DNA of 7,090 nt from an uncultured Clostridia bacterium (GTDB taxonomy: Bacteria; Bacillota; Clostridia; Oscillospirales; Oscillospiraceae): NCBI GenBank assembly GCA_938049125.1, contig CALICR010000146.1, positions 1 to 7,090 on the forward strand, given 5' to 3'. The translations under genes were made by a program, and so were the position numbers. Of this stretch, positions 1 through 6,135 are shown piece by piece (the stretch's first letter is position 1; every line of letters begins with the position of its first letter). The notes beneath the pieces are model-generated. The model had not been told where the DNA came from. It made no database searches and saw only the letters and a program-made list of their open reading frames with translations.

Positions 1-208
1 CGATCTGGAAAAGGCGAAGATCAAGAAGGACATCACGCCGCATACCCTGCGCCACAGCTTTGCGGCCCACCTGCTTGAGAACGGCGCGGACCTCCGGTCC
101 ATCCAGGAGATGCTGGGCCACAGCGACATCTCCTCCACCCAGGTCTATGCCCAGCTCGTCAAGCAGAACCTCAAAAACGTCTACCACAAGTACCACCCGA
201 AGGCGTGA
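1..208 (+). CDS. xerD: Tyrosine recombinase XerC/XerD family, C-terminal fragment
   Basis: The first 208 bases encode the last 68 residues of a phage-integrase-family recombinase; the 5' part lies outside the window. The fragment holds most of the catalytic pocket: PHTLRH (box II His and Arg, fragment residues 14 and 17), LGH (His40), and the nucleophile Tyr49 in SSTQVY. In XerC/XerD these residues cut and rejoin DNA at dif to resolve chromosome dimers. The segment ENGADLRSIQEMLGHSDISS and the ending in HPKA followed by stop are typical of chromosomal Xer proteins rather than phage integrases. The gene is followed 33 bases later by a strong terminator, so it ends its transcription unit. Family membership is certain. 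Whether it is XerD, XerC or a paralogue cannot be settled from the C-terminus, so the symbol is tentative. Confidence 0.9.
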   Translation, partial: DLEKAKIKKDITPHTLRHSFAAHLLENGADLRSIQEMLGHSDISSTQVYAQLVKQNLKNVYHKYHPKA

Positions 209-241
209 AGCCGCCGGGCGGCGAAAATCAGAAGATTGACC

Positions 242-278
242 AAGAAGAGGAAGCGGAACGTCCGCTTCCTCTTCTTTT
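242..278 (+). terminator. Rho-independent terminator of the recombinase gene
   Basis: A perfect 16-bp inverted repeat (242-257 with 261-276) encloses a 3-base ACG loop and runs into TTTT at 275-278. It lies 33 bases after the recombinase stop. The upper arm is purine-rich and the lower arm pyrimidine-rich, so the U-tract is largely inside the stem. The A-rich left arm gives a weaker T-run on the opposite strand, so some bidirectional activity is possible, but no minus-strand gene ends here. Confidence 0.85.
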
Positions 279-283
279 GCGCG

Positions 284-492
284 CTTCCGCCGCTGGGCGC
301 ACGTGGTTAAAACACACAATTATATTCTCTTGAAACGCTGCAATTTATACGAAAATACTACCTATGAATATTTATCTTGCTATTTTATATAGCTTTTTGA
401 AGTGATCTGATATAGTATATAGGTGACAACAGCACGATAAAATGGAACGGGCCCATGTCCGGGCCTGAATTTTGAACACGGAGGAATACAGA
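284..492 (+). promoter_or_regulatory. AT-rich upstream region and leader of the DUF4914 gene
   Basis: This gap of about 200 bases has no gene. Bases 305-445 are strikingly AT-rich compared with the GC-rich surroundings, as expected for a promoter zone. Several -10-like hexamers occur (TATAGT at 411, TATATA at 416), and TTGAAA at 330 and TTGAAG at 397 resemble -35 boxes, but no pair has good 16-18-base spacing, so I name no promoter. A short hairpin (GGCCC 450-454 with GGGCC 461-465) sits in the leader. The ribosome binding site GGAGGA at 480-485 lies 7 bases before the ATG at 493 and decides that start over the in-frame TTG at 472. Confidence 0.5.
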
Positions 493-2382
493 ATGGTTGA
501 CGCATATTTTGGCCGCTTTGTGCTGCCGGAGGATCTGCGCGCGGCGCTCCAGCGCTGCCGGTCCATCGCCTACATCGAGACCCAGGAGGAGCTTGACGAG
601 CTGGTCTTTGGCCCGACGCACTCCTCCCGCTACGACGTCGTCTACAACATCGTGGGCAAGGGCACCGTCAAGGAGGCGGAGGTCATCCGCTGCAAGAACG
701 GCGCATCCGTCAATTTCATGGAGGACTATATGCGCCGCCGCGACCCCAACTCCATGGTCATCAGCGACGACCTGCCCACCGACAAGCCGCGGTTCGAGGA
801 TCGCTTCGGCTATCCCTTCGCCCAGCTCCGCCAGGAGACCATGGACTGGTTCGCGGGCCAGCGCGTGATCCTGCTGCCCTTCAAAGCCGGCGCGCCGGAC
901 CAGGGCTATGACAGCCTGCTGGTCTGCCCGGCGAACGCGGCCTTCTTCGCCCTGGCCCTGGCCAATATGCAGGGCTTCGTGGCGATCCAGGACATCCCTG
1001 AGGACTATACGCCCCGGGCCATCATCTACGTCGCGCCGCCCTTCCGCCACACGCACTTCGACGGCAGGCAGGTCGTGGTCCACAACCGCAGCGAATCGCT
1101 CCACGAGGTCTTCGCCTACAACCTCTATCCCGGCCCCTCGGCCAAGAAGGGCGTCTACTCCGTGCTGCTGGACATCGGCGAGCACGAGGGCTGGGTCTGC
1201 TGCCACGCCTCCTCCGCCCTGGTGGAGACGCCCTACGAAAACGAGACCGTCTTCATGCACGAAGGCGCGTCCGGCGGCGGCAAGAGCGAAATGCTCGAGG
1301 ATTTCAAGCGTGAGCCGGATAACCGCCTGCTGCTCGGCACCCACGTGGTGACGGGGGAGCGGTACTACCTCGATCTCCGCGAATCGTGCAGCGTCTCGCC
1401 CATCTCTGACGACATGGCCATGTGCCATGCGGCTTATCAGGACCCAGCGGGCGGCAAGCTGCGCATCGTGGACGCCGAGGCGGGCTGGTTCCTCCGCATG
1501 GACAGCCTCCACGCCTACGGCAATAACCCCATCTATGAAAAGGCCTCGATCCATCCCTCACGGCCCCTGCTGTTCTTCAACATGGACGGCGTGCCCGGCG
1601 CGACCTGCCTCATCTGGGAGCACGTGAAGGATTCCAACGGCCAGCCCTGCCCGAACCCGCGCGTCATTATCCCGCGGGATATGATCGAGCACATCGTGCC
1701 CCGGGAGCCGGTGTCCGTCGATGTCCGGAGCTTCGGCGTGCGGATGCCGCCGTCCACGGCGGACCAGCCGAATTACGGCGTTATGGGCCTGCTGCACATC
1801 ATTCCGCCGTCCCTGGCCTGGCTGTGGCGGCTCGTGTCCCCGCGCGGCTTCAAGAACCCGAGCATCGTCGACGGCGGCGGCGGGATGAAGAGCGAGGGCG
1901 TCGGATCCTACTGGCCCTTCGCCACGGGCCTCCGCGTGACCCAGGCCAACCTGCTGCTGAAGCAGATCATGAGCTGCCCGAAGACGCTGAACGTCCTGAT
2001 CCCGAACCAGCACATCGGCGCGTACAACATCGGGTTCATGAGCGAATGGGTTGCCCGCGAGTACCTGGCCCGGCACAACGGCGAGGTGAAGGCGAAGCAC
2101 CTGACGCCCGCCCGCTGCGCGCTCTTCGGCTACGCCCTCGTCGATATGAAGCTGGACGGCCAGTATGTCCGCCAGACCTTCCTCCGCCCGGAGACCCAGT
2201 CGAAGCTGGGGAACAAGGGCTATGACGCCGGTGCGAAGATCCTGACCGACTTCTTCAAGGACCAGATCCGCCAGTACCTGACCGACGCTCTCGATCCCCT
2301 CGGCCGCCGGATCATCGAGTGCTGCCTGAACGACGGAACCCTGGACGACTATCTGGCCATCACCCCCATGGAGATCAAATAA
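493..2382 (+). CDS. DUF4914 family, PEP-carboxykinase-like P-loop protein
   Basis: This is a 629-residue soluble protein that I recognise as DUF4914, a family of uncharacterised proteins of about 630 residues found in clostridia and Bacteroides. A P-loop GASGGGKSEM lies at residues 258-267 and resembles the ATP-dependent PEP carboxykinase kinase-1 motif (GLSGTGKT), with Lys264 and Ser265 as likely phosphate binders. Downstream, SPISDDMAM (302-310) and IVDAEAGWF (325-333) sit where PEPCK has its metal-binding kinase-2 region. A conserved-looking block, GGGMKSEGVGSYWPFATG (462-479), follows. No signal peptide or membrane helix is visible. The ATG at 493 is chosen for its GGAGGA site; a TTG start at 472 would place that site inside the gene. 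It is a single-gene unit between terminators. Nucleotide binding is a reasonable inference. Substrate and reaction are unknown, and PEP carboxykinase activity should not be assumed. Confidence 0.88.
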   Translation: MVDAYFGRFVLPEDLRAALQRCRSIAYIETQEELDELVFGPTHSSRYDVVYNIVGKGTVKEAEVIRCKNGASVNFMEDYMRRRDPNSMVISDDLPTDKPRFEDRFGYPFAQLRQETMDWFAGQRVILLPFKAGAPDQGYDSLLVCPANAAFFALALANMQGFVAIQDIPEDYTPRAIIYVAPPFRHTHFDGRQVVVHNRSESLHEVFAYNLYPGPSAKKGVYSVLLDIGEHEGWVCCHASSALVETPYENETVFMHEGASGGGKSEMLEDFKREPDNRLLLGTHVVTGERYYLDLRESCSVSPISDDMAMCHAAYQDPAGGKLRIVDAEAGWFLRMDSLHAYGNNPIYEKASIHPSRPLLFFNMDGVPGATCLIWEHVKDSNGQPCPNPRVIIPRDMIEHIVPREPVSVDVRSFGVRMPPSTADQPNYGVMGLLHIIPPSLAWLWRLVSPRGFKNPSIVDGGGGMKSEGVGSYWPFATGLRVTQANLLLKQIMSCPKTLNVLIPNQHIGAYNIGFMSEWVAREYLARHNGEVKAKHLTPARCALFGYALVDMKLDGQYVRQTFLRPETQSKLGNKGYDAGAKILTDFFKDQIRQYLTDALDPLGRRIIECCLNDGTLDDYLAITPMEIK

Positions 2383-2388
2383 CGAAGC

Positions 2389-2420
2389 AGCCCCGGGGAC
2401 CGTTCGGTTCCCGGGGCTTT
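2389..2420 (+). terminator. Terminator between the convergent DUF4914 and hydrogenase genes
   Basis: A 14-bp stem (2389-2402 with 2405-2418, one G-U pair) with a minimal TTCG-type turn starts 6 bases after the DUF4914 stop and runs into TTT at 2418-2420. It is the only hairpin in the 59-base gap before the hydrogenase stop, so it may stop transcription from both sides. The minus-strand side has no good T-run, so the plus-strand function is better supported. Confidence 0.8.
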
Positions 2421-2441
2421 GATCTTCAGCGGGGGAGTGGT

Positions 2442-3947
2442 TCAGTCGAGGCTCTCGCCGCGGCCGCAGTAGGCGGACTCGGTGGGGCTGGCGGCAGCGG
2501 CCTCCCGGCTGTATTTTTCCACCAGCTTTGCCGCCTTGTCCACGGGAAGGATGGTCCCCGCGCCCGCGACGCAGCCGCCGCGGCAGGCCATGCCCTCCAG
2601 CAGGCAGCCCTTGAACTTTCCGGCCTTGGCCAGGGCCATCAGCTTCCGGCACTCCCGCAGGCCCTCGGCCCGGGCGGTCTGGACCTCCAGGTCCGGGTGC
2701 TGGCTGCGGATCAGCTCCGTGACGGCCTTGGCCACGCCGCCGGACACGGCAAAGCCGCGGCCCGCGCCGGTGCCCTCATTCAGGTAGTTCTTCTCCTCAA
2801 TGGCGGAGAAGTCGATCTCCTTGGCCTCGAACATGCCCTGGAGCTCCTCGAAGGTCAGCACGAAGTCCACGTCCGAGCGGATGTCCGCCCGGATGGCCTC
2901 CAGCTTTTTCGCTGCGCAGGGGCCGACGAAGACGACCTTGCAGCCGGGGAAGTCTTTTTTGACCATCCGGGCCGTGAAGACCATGGGCGTCAGCGTCATG
3001 GAGATCTTGCGCATCTCACCGGGGAACAGCTTCTCGATCATGCTGTGCCAAGCCGGGCAGCAGGAGGTCGCCATATAGTCCTGCTCTGCCGGGACCTTTT
3101 CAAGGAAGTCCCTGGCCTCCTCCATGGTACAGAGGTCCGCGCCGATGGCGACCTCCATGACCCGGTCAAAGCCGAGGGCTTTCATGGCCGTCACGAATTT
3201 TCCGGGGGAGACCTTGCCGCTGAACTGGCCGATAAAGGCCGGGGCCACGATGGCGATGACCCGGTCGCCCTGCAAAATGGACTGGATCACCTGGAAGATC
3301 TGGCTCTTGTCCACGATGGCGCCGAAGGGACACGTCACGAGGCACTGACCGCAGGCCACGCAGCGGTCCTGGTCAATGGCGGCACGGCCGTACTCGTCGG
3401 AGACGATGGCGTCCATGCCGCAGGCGGCCTGGCAGGGCCGCTCCAGGTGATTGATGGCGTGGTAGGGACAGGCCGCGGCGCACTTGCCGCAGCGGACGCA
3501 CTGCTCCGGATCGATCCAGCTTTTCCCGTTGACGAAGGAGACGGCGTTCCGGGGGCAGACCTGCTGGCAGGAGGCCGCCAGGCAATTCTGGCAGTCCTCG
3601 GTCACCCGGTAGCGGTTCGTCGGGCAGGCATGGCAGGCGTAGGGGATGATGTTGATGAGGGGCGGCTCGTAGTACTGCTCCGCAATGGCCGCGTGGTCCA
3701 TGCCCTCGGTCATCAGCGTCCGCGTCTGGATGGGCCGGATGGAGAGGCCCATGGCCAGCCGCACCCGCTCGCCCGCGATGGCGCGCTCCAGGAAGACGGA
3801 CTCCCGGTGGAGCGGCCGGTCGCCGGGGACGATGCGGTAGGGCAGGTCCTCGGCCCGGGTATAGTCACCGCCGTCGTAGGCCATCCGGGCCACCTCAGTG
3901 AAGACGTTTTTCCGGATGTCTGTGATCAAAGAGGGAATTCCGCGCAT
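2442..3947 (-). CDS. [FeFe] hydrogenase, group B, with ferredoxin-like FeS domain
   Basis: This 501-residue protein interconverts H2 with protons and electrons, probably in the cytoplasm with ferredoxin as partner. The N-terminal half carries many cysteines: C105/C108, C119/C122/C127/C131, and two ferredoxin-type clusters C150-x2-C-x2-C-x3-C160 and C196-x2-C-x2-C-x3-C206. The C-terminal H-cluster domain has all three signatures: TSCCPAW (294-300, ligand C297, with C296 matching the proton-relay Cys), GPCAAKK (342-348, C344) and MACRGGC (453-459, C455 and C459). TSCCPAW, GPC instead of the usual MPC, and the compact monomer point to group B. It has no NuoG-like N-terminus or NADH module. The start is fixed by GAGGAGGT about 6 bases before the ATG. 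It is the second gene of an operon, 12 bases after the membrane protein. The maturases HydE, HydF and HydG are not in the window. Physiological direction and partner are not readable from sequence. Confidence 0.93.
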   Translation of the reverse strand: MRGIPSLITDIRKNVFTEVARMAYDGGDYTRAEDLPYRIVPGDRPLHRESVFLERAIAGERVRLAMGLSIRPIQTRTLMTEGMDHAAIAEQYYEPPLINIIPYACHACPTNRYRVTEDCQNCLAASCQQVCPRNAVSFVNGKSWIDPEQCVRCGKCAAACPYHAINHLERPCQAACGMDAIVSDEYGRAAIDQDRCVACGQCLVTCPFGAIVDKSQIFQVIQSILQGDRVIAIVAPAFIGQFSGKVSPGKFVTAMKALGFDRVMEVAIGADLCTMEEARDFLEKVPAEQDYMATSCCPAWHSMIEKLFPGEMRKISMTLTPMVFTARMVKKDFPGCKVVFVGPCAAKKLEAIRADIRSDVDFVLTFEELQGMFEAKEIDFSAIEEKNYLNEGTGAGRGFAVSGGVAKAVTELIRSQHPDLEVQTARAEGLRECRKLMALAKAGKFKGCLLEGMACRGGCVAGAGTILPVDKAAKLVEKYSREAAAASPTESAYCGRGESLD

Positions 3948-3959
3948 GATTTTACCTCC

Positions 3960-4502
3960 TCAGGTTCGGAGTAGGGCGCGCCGCAGCGCCGGGAGCACCG
4001 CCAGCGCCAGCGCGCCGCCGATCAGGGCCGTGATGAGCTGGGGCCAGGAGAACTGGAGCTTCAGCACCTGGGCGGCCTTCTCCGGGACCGTGCCGCCGCG
4101 CACCAGCGCGGGCACCAGTAGACGGGTCATCAGAAGGTAGAGCGTCAGGAACTTGGCCGCAGCCGCGCCGAGCCAGTACGCCGTCTGCGTGAGGAGGGTC
4201 CGCGTGCTCCGGCCCGCCGCGGCGTACCAGAAGATCGCGTATACCAGGTTGCCCAGGGCCACCGCCGGGAGCAGCTGCACGAATTTCGGCCCGATGCCCA
4301 GCAGGGAGGCCAGAAAGGGCGAGAGCACCGCGATGGCCGCACCGCTCCAGAGGCCCGCCAGCGCCGCGGCGACGGCCAGAATCAAATTGACGCAGGAGCC
4401 GGTGACGAACTGATTCCCAAGCCCCGCCGTCAGTCCCTGCACCGCGATCAGCAGCGCCAGCAGGACGGCGGTCTCCGTGATCCAACGTACCTTCTTTTTC
4501 AT
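3960..4502 (-). CDS. Six-helix membrane protein, ECF transporter S-component-like
   Basis: This is a 180-residue, very hydrophobic protein with about six predicted helices (roughly 10-27, 33-50, 51-69, 75-94, 107-131, 153-172) and positive ends (MKKK; RRALLR). Size, helix number and the Ala/Leu-rich first helix (ETAVLLALLIAVQG) match substrate-binding S components of energy-coupling-factor vitamin or metal importers. GNQFVTGSCVNLILAV (29-44) and LLGIGPKFVQLLPAVALGN (67-85) look like family-specific blocks. No ECF ATPase or T subunit is nearby, so it would have to use a shared module elsewhere. A modest ribosome site (GAGGG) precedes the ATG at 4502. It is first in an operon with the hydrogenase, so cofactor, iron or another hydrogenase-related solute is a guess. 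Its substrate is unknown, and it could instead be a non-ECF membrane protein. Confidence 0.75.
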   Translation of the reverse strand: MKKKVRWITETAVLLALLIAVQGLTAGLGNQFVTGSCVNLILAVAAALAGLWSGAAIAVLSPFLASLLGIGPKFVQLLPAVALGNLVYAIFWYAAAGRSTRTLLTQTAYWLGAAAAKFLTLYLLMTRLLVPALVRGGTVPEKAAQVLKLQFSWPQLITALIGGALALAVLPALRRALLRT

Positions 4503-4527
4503 ACCAAGCCCTCATTGCTCTTGAATT

Positions 4528-4548
4528 TCCGCCGCCGTGTTTGGCGGA
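4528..4548 (-). other. Small hairpin in the leader of the membrane protein-hydrogenase operon
   Basis: A 6-bp inverted repeat (TCCGCC 4528-4533 with GGCGGA 4543-4548, 9-base loop) lies between the upstream terminator and the ribosome binding site of the gene starting at 4502. No T-run follows, so it is not a terminator. Its role is unclear. Confidence 0.35.
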
Positions 4549-4565
4549 TATGGAATTCTGCACAG

Positions 4566-4609
4566 AAAAAGGCCGCGGCAGACGCAAAAGCTCTGCCGCG
4601 ACCGTTTTT
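4566..4609 (-). terminator. Intrinsic terminator ending the structured RNA, T-runs on both sides
   Basis: The core stem is 9 bp (CGCGGCAGA 4574-4582 with TCTGCCGCG 4592-4600), extended by two G-C pairs after one mismatch (4571-4572 with 4602-4603). The loop contains an AAAA turn closed by two further possible pairs. On the minus strand it runs straight into TTTTT (4570-4566); on the plus strand TTTTT follows at 4605-4609. The minus-strand role is supported by the promoter and RNA upstream. No plus-strand transcript is evident that would need it. It lies 63 bases before the membrane-protein start codon, with no visible promoter in between, so operon expression may depend on read-through. Confidence 0.82.
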
Positions 4610-4851
4610 ACGCAACACCAAAGCGCGGAGCGCGCTCCGCGAAGCTGTTTTTCTTGTAGTTCTTCTGACTTGTACCTCAGACGAAGGCTGCGCCTGCCTT
4701 CTCAGGTTACCCCAATGACCGGCTTCCGCCGACGGTGCAGCTTCTCGGTACCCACAGCACCGTTCCGTGTGGGGCTTCGGACCCCGTTCTCTTGTTCAGC
4801 CCCACAGCCGACCTGCGCACCGTGGAGCCACAAGAAACTATGCAATTCCAG
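4566..4851 (-). ncRNA. Unclassified structured RNA, about 285 nt: small RNA or leader/riboswitch candidate
   Basis: The segment has no credible ORF but has a complete RNA transcription unit: a consensus-like promoter just upstream and an intrinsic terminator at its end. The start near 4851 is estimated from the -10 box. A 10-bp stem (4828-4837 with 4650-4659, one G-U pair) closes a domain of 188 nt. Inside are further perfect stems: 9 bp at 4798-4806/4768-4776; 7 bp at 4757-4763/4732-4738; a GGAA-tetraloop hairpin at 4720-4731; and 6 bp at 4696-4701/4683-4688. A 7-bp hairpin at 4624-4641 and the terminator follow. The architecture is multibranched, unlike the rod of 6S RNA. I find no SRP, RNase P, tmRNA, cobalamin or T-box signature. 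Size and compactness fit a standalone clostridial RNA such as the raiA motif, which I cannot verify from memory. Its place before an S-component-like gene also allows a riboswitch. Confidence 0.7.
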
Positions 4852-4857
4852 TTTATG

Positions 4858-4886
4858 ATTATACCCGTTGCATGCGGCAAAGTCAA
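4858..4886 (-). promoter_or_regulatory. Strong sigma-A promoter for the structured RNA
   Basis: On the minus strand TTGACT (4886-4881) and TATAAT (4863-4858) are separated by exactly 17 bases, close to the housekeeping consensus. It is the best promoter in the window. No ORF follows for about 350 bases, so it must drive the RNA and possibly the operon behind it. The spacer contains a small inverted repeat, TTGC/GCAA (4868-4880), that could be an operator or chance. Confidence 0.88.
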
Positions 4887-4936
4887 TGCTCAGAATGGAA
4901 CGCGGCACGCCAGTGTGCAAGCATAGGGCAGGGGAG

Positions 4937-5920
4937 TCAGCCGTTCGTCATGGCCTCCAGAATGCGGAACTGCTGAGGATTGATTTCCTTTTTCATGGAG
5001 AGTCCTTCTTCAATGTCCACATCAATGAGGTTCGCATTTTTCACGCAGATGACACGGTTCGTCTTGCCATCAGCCAGGGCTTCGACGGCGCAGAAGCCCA
5101 TGCGTGTGGCCATGACGCGGTCCCTGGCACTGGGGGAGCCGCCGCGCTGGATGTGGCCCAGGACGGTAACGCGGGGATCGATGGAGATGGTCTCCCGAAT
5201 TTTGGCAGCGATATCAAAGGCGCTGCCCGCTCCCTCGGCCACAACGACCATGTAGTGGGTTTTGCCATTCAGTCGGGCACTGCGGATCTTCTCAATGACG
5301 TCGGCCTCGAAATTCAGAGGCCGTTCCGGGATGAGCACCGCCGTCGCGCCGACGCCAAGCCCCACGTAGAGCGCCAGGTGACCCGCCGCGCGGCCCATGA
5401 CTTCAACAACGGAGCAGCGCTCATGGGACTGCATCGTGTCGCGCAGCTTATCAATGGCCTCCACAGCCGTGTTGGCGGCCGTATCGAAGCCGATGGTGTA
5501 GTCGGTACAGACGATGTCGTTGTCGATGGTGGCGGGAATGCCGACGACGGAAACGCCGTAGCGGGAAAGGGCCTGTGCGCCGCGGAAGGTGCCGTCGCCG
5601 CCGACGGCAACTATACCGTCCAGACCGAGCAGTTTACAGGTGGCAACTGCTTTTTTTTGACCTTCCTCGGTGCGGAACTCATCGCTTCGGGCTGTGTAGA
5701 GGATGGTGCCGCCGCGGTCGATGATGTGGGACACGCTGTTGACGCTCATCCGCTGTATGTCACCGGTGATGAGGCCCTGCCAGCCGCGTCGGATCCCGAT
5801 GCATTCAATGTTGCGGGCCAAAGCCGAACGGACCACGGAGCGGACCGCTGCATTCATGCCGGGCGCATCGCCGCCGCTGGTCAGGACGCCGATTCTGTGA
5901 ACTTTGGATTGCTGTTCCAT
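4937..5920 (-). CDS. pfkA: ATP-dependent 6-phosphofructokinase
   Basis: This 327-residue enzyme phosphorylates fructose 6-phosphate to fructose 1,6-bisphosphate, the committing step of glycolysis, as a cytoplasmic tetramer. Family blocks appear in order: TSGGDAPGMNA (14-24), VGGDGTFRGA (106-115, ATP site), PATIDND (129-135, catalytic base Asp133), TDYTIGFDTAANTA (139-152), VEVMGRAAG (172-180) and LGHIQRGGSPSARDR (254-268). Gly110 at the E. coli Gly104 position and a small residue (Ala130) at the Gly124 position argue for ATP; pyrophosphate enzymes carry Asp and Lys there. Arg27 and Arg31 match the effector-site Arg21 and Arg25 of E. coli PfkA, so allosteric control is plausible. Length is normal. 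GAGGTG about 7 bases before the ATG fixes the start. It has its own promoter, and no clear terminator follows the stop before the RNA promoter. Pyruvate kinase, its frequent neighbour, is absent. Confidence 0.97.
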   Translation of the reverse strand: MEQQSKVHRIGVLTSGGDAPGMNAAVRSVVRSALARNIECIGIRRGWQGLITGDIQRMSVNSVSHIIDRGGTILYTARSDEFRTEEGQKKAVATCKLLGLDGIVAVGGDGTFRGAQALSRYGVSVVGIPATIDNDIVCTDYTIGFDTAANTAVEAIDKLRDTMQSHERCSVVEVMGRAAGHLALYVGLGVGATAVLIPERPLNFEADVIEKIRSARLNGKTHYMVVVAEGAGSAFDIAAKIRETISIDPRVTVLGHIQRGGSPSARDRVMATRMGFCAVEALADGKTNRVICVKNANLIDVDIEEGLSMKKEINPQQFRILEAMTNG

Positions 5921-5958
5921 GCAAAAGCACCTCGTTCTCTATGCTGATTTTCTGTACT

Positions 5959-5987
5959 ATTTTATATGATTATTTGCGCCTTGTAAA
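5959..5987 (-). promoter_or_regulatory. Promoter of pfkA
   Basis: On the minus strand TTTACA (5987-5982) and TAAAAT (5964-5959) are 17 bases apart, each one or two changes from consensus. They lie about 40 bases upstream of the pfkA ATG in an AT-rich stretch. The predicted leader is short, about 30 nt, with no obvious regulatory fold. Confidence 0.7.
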
Positions 5988-6072
5988 GGGACGATTCCGA
6001 AAATCTATCCTTACAATGCAGGCCGAATATCAGAGGAATGCATAAATCGGTCCCGCGGCGGCAGAAAGGGGA

Positions 6073-6100
6073 TTGCAAAACAGTGCAGATCGCGTATAAT
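6073..6100 (+). promoter_or_regulatory. Promoter of the HdeD-like gene
   Basis: TTGCAA (6073-6078) and a perfect TATAAT (6095-6100) are 16 bases apart, 35 bases before the ATG at 6136. It is divergent from the pfkA promoter, and the roughly 85 bases between them (5988-6072) show no clear operator. Confidence 0.75.
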
Positions 6101-6135
6101 AAAAGGACAAGACCAACGTTTGGAGGAGTTATCCT

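Noticed and set aside
395..425. Housekeeping promoter TTGAAG/TATATA before the DUF4914 gene
   Set aside because: The spacing is only 13 bases, too short for a normal sigma-A promoter.
385..2652. Long minus-strand ORFs (385-1554 and 1558-2652) opposite the DUF4914 gene
   Set aside because: They are shadows of the coding strand: composition is biased to Val/Ala/Asp/His/Arg, and no ribosome site or family motif is seen. They also cross the terminator or the promoter region.
2319..3974. 551-codon plus-strand ORF opposite the hydrogenase
   Set aside because: It is antisense to a gene with complete hydrogenase motifs and a good ribosome site. Its sequence is low-complexity Gly/Ala/Leu/His/Asp typical of the reverse strand of a GC-rich gene, and it also overlaps the end of the DUF4914 gene.
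4744..4758. T-box-like GTGGGTACCG in the RNA
   Set aside because: It resembles the T-box GGGTGGTACCGCG core but differs in the conserved order, lies far from the terminator, and is not followed by an aminoacyl-tRNA synthetase or amino-acid gene.
4650..4851. 6S, SRP, RNase P, tmRNA or cobalamin-riboswitch identity for the RNA
   Set aside because: The fold is not a single bulged rod (6S). There is no GGAAGGAAGCAGCC-type SRP apex, no GAGGAAAGTCC block (RNase P), no tRNA-like CCA end (tmRNA), and no GCCACTG B12 box. This was judged by eye only.
4540..4926. Small ORFs within the gene-free stretch (for example 4541-4858 and 4735-4926 plus, 4702-4920 minus)
   Set aside because: They have no convincing ribosome sites or motifs, and the stretch is better explained by a structured RNA with promoter and terminator.
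4868..5947. 359-codon plus-strand ORF opposite pfkA
   Set aside because: pfkA on the other strand is unmistakable; this frame has no recognisable domain and starts inside the RNA promoter region.
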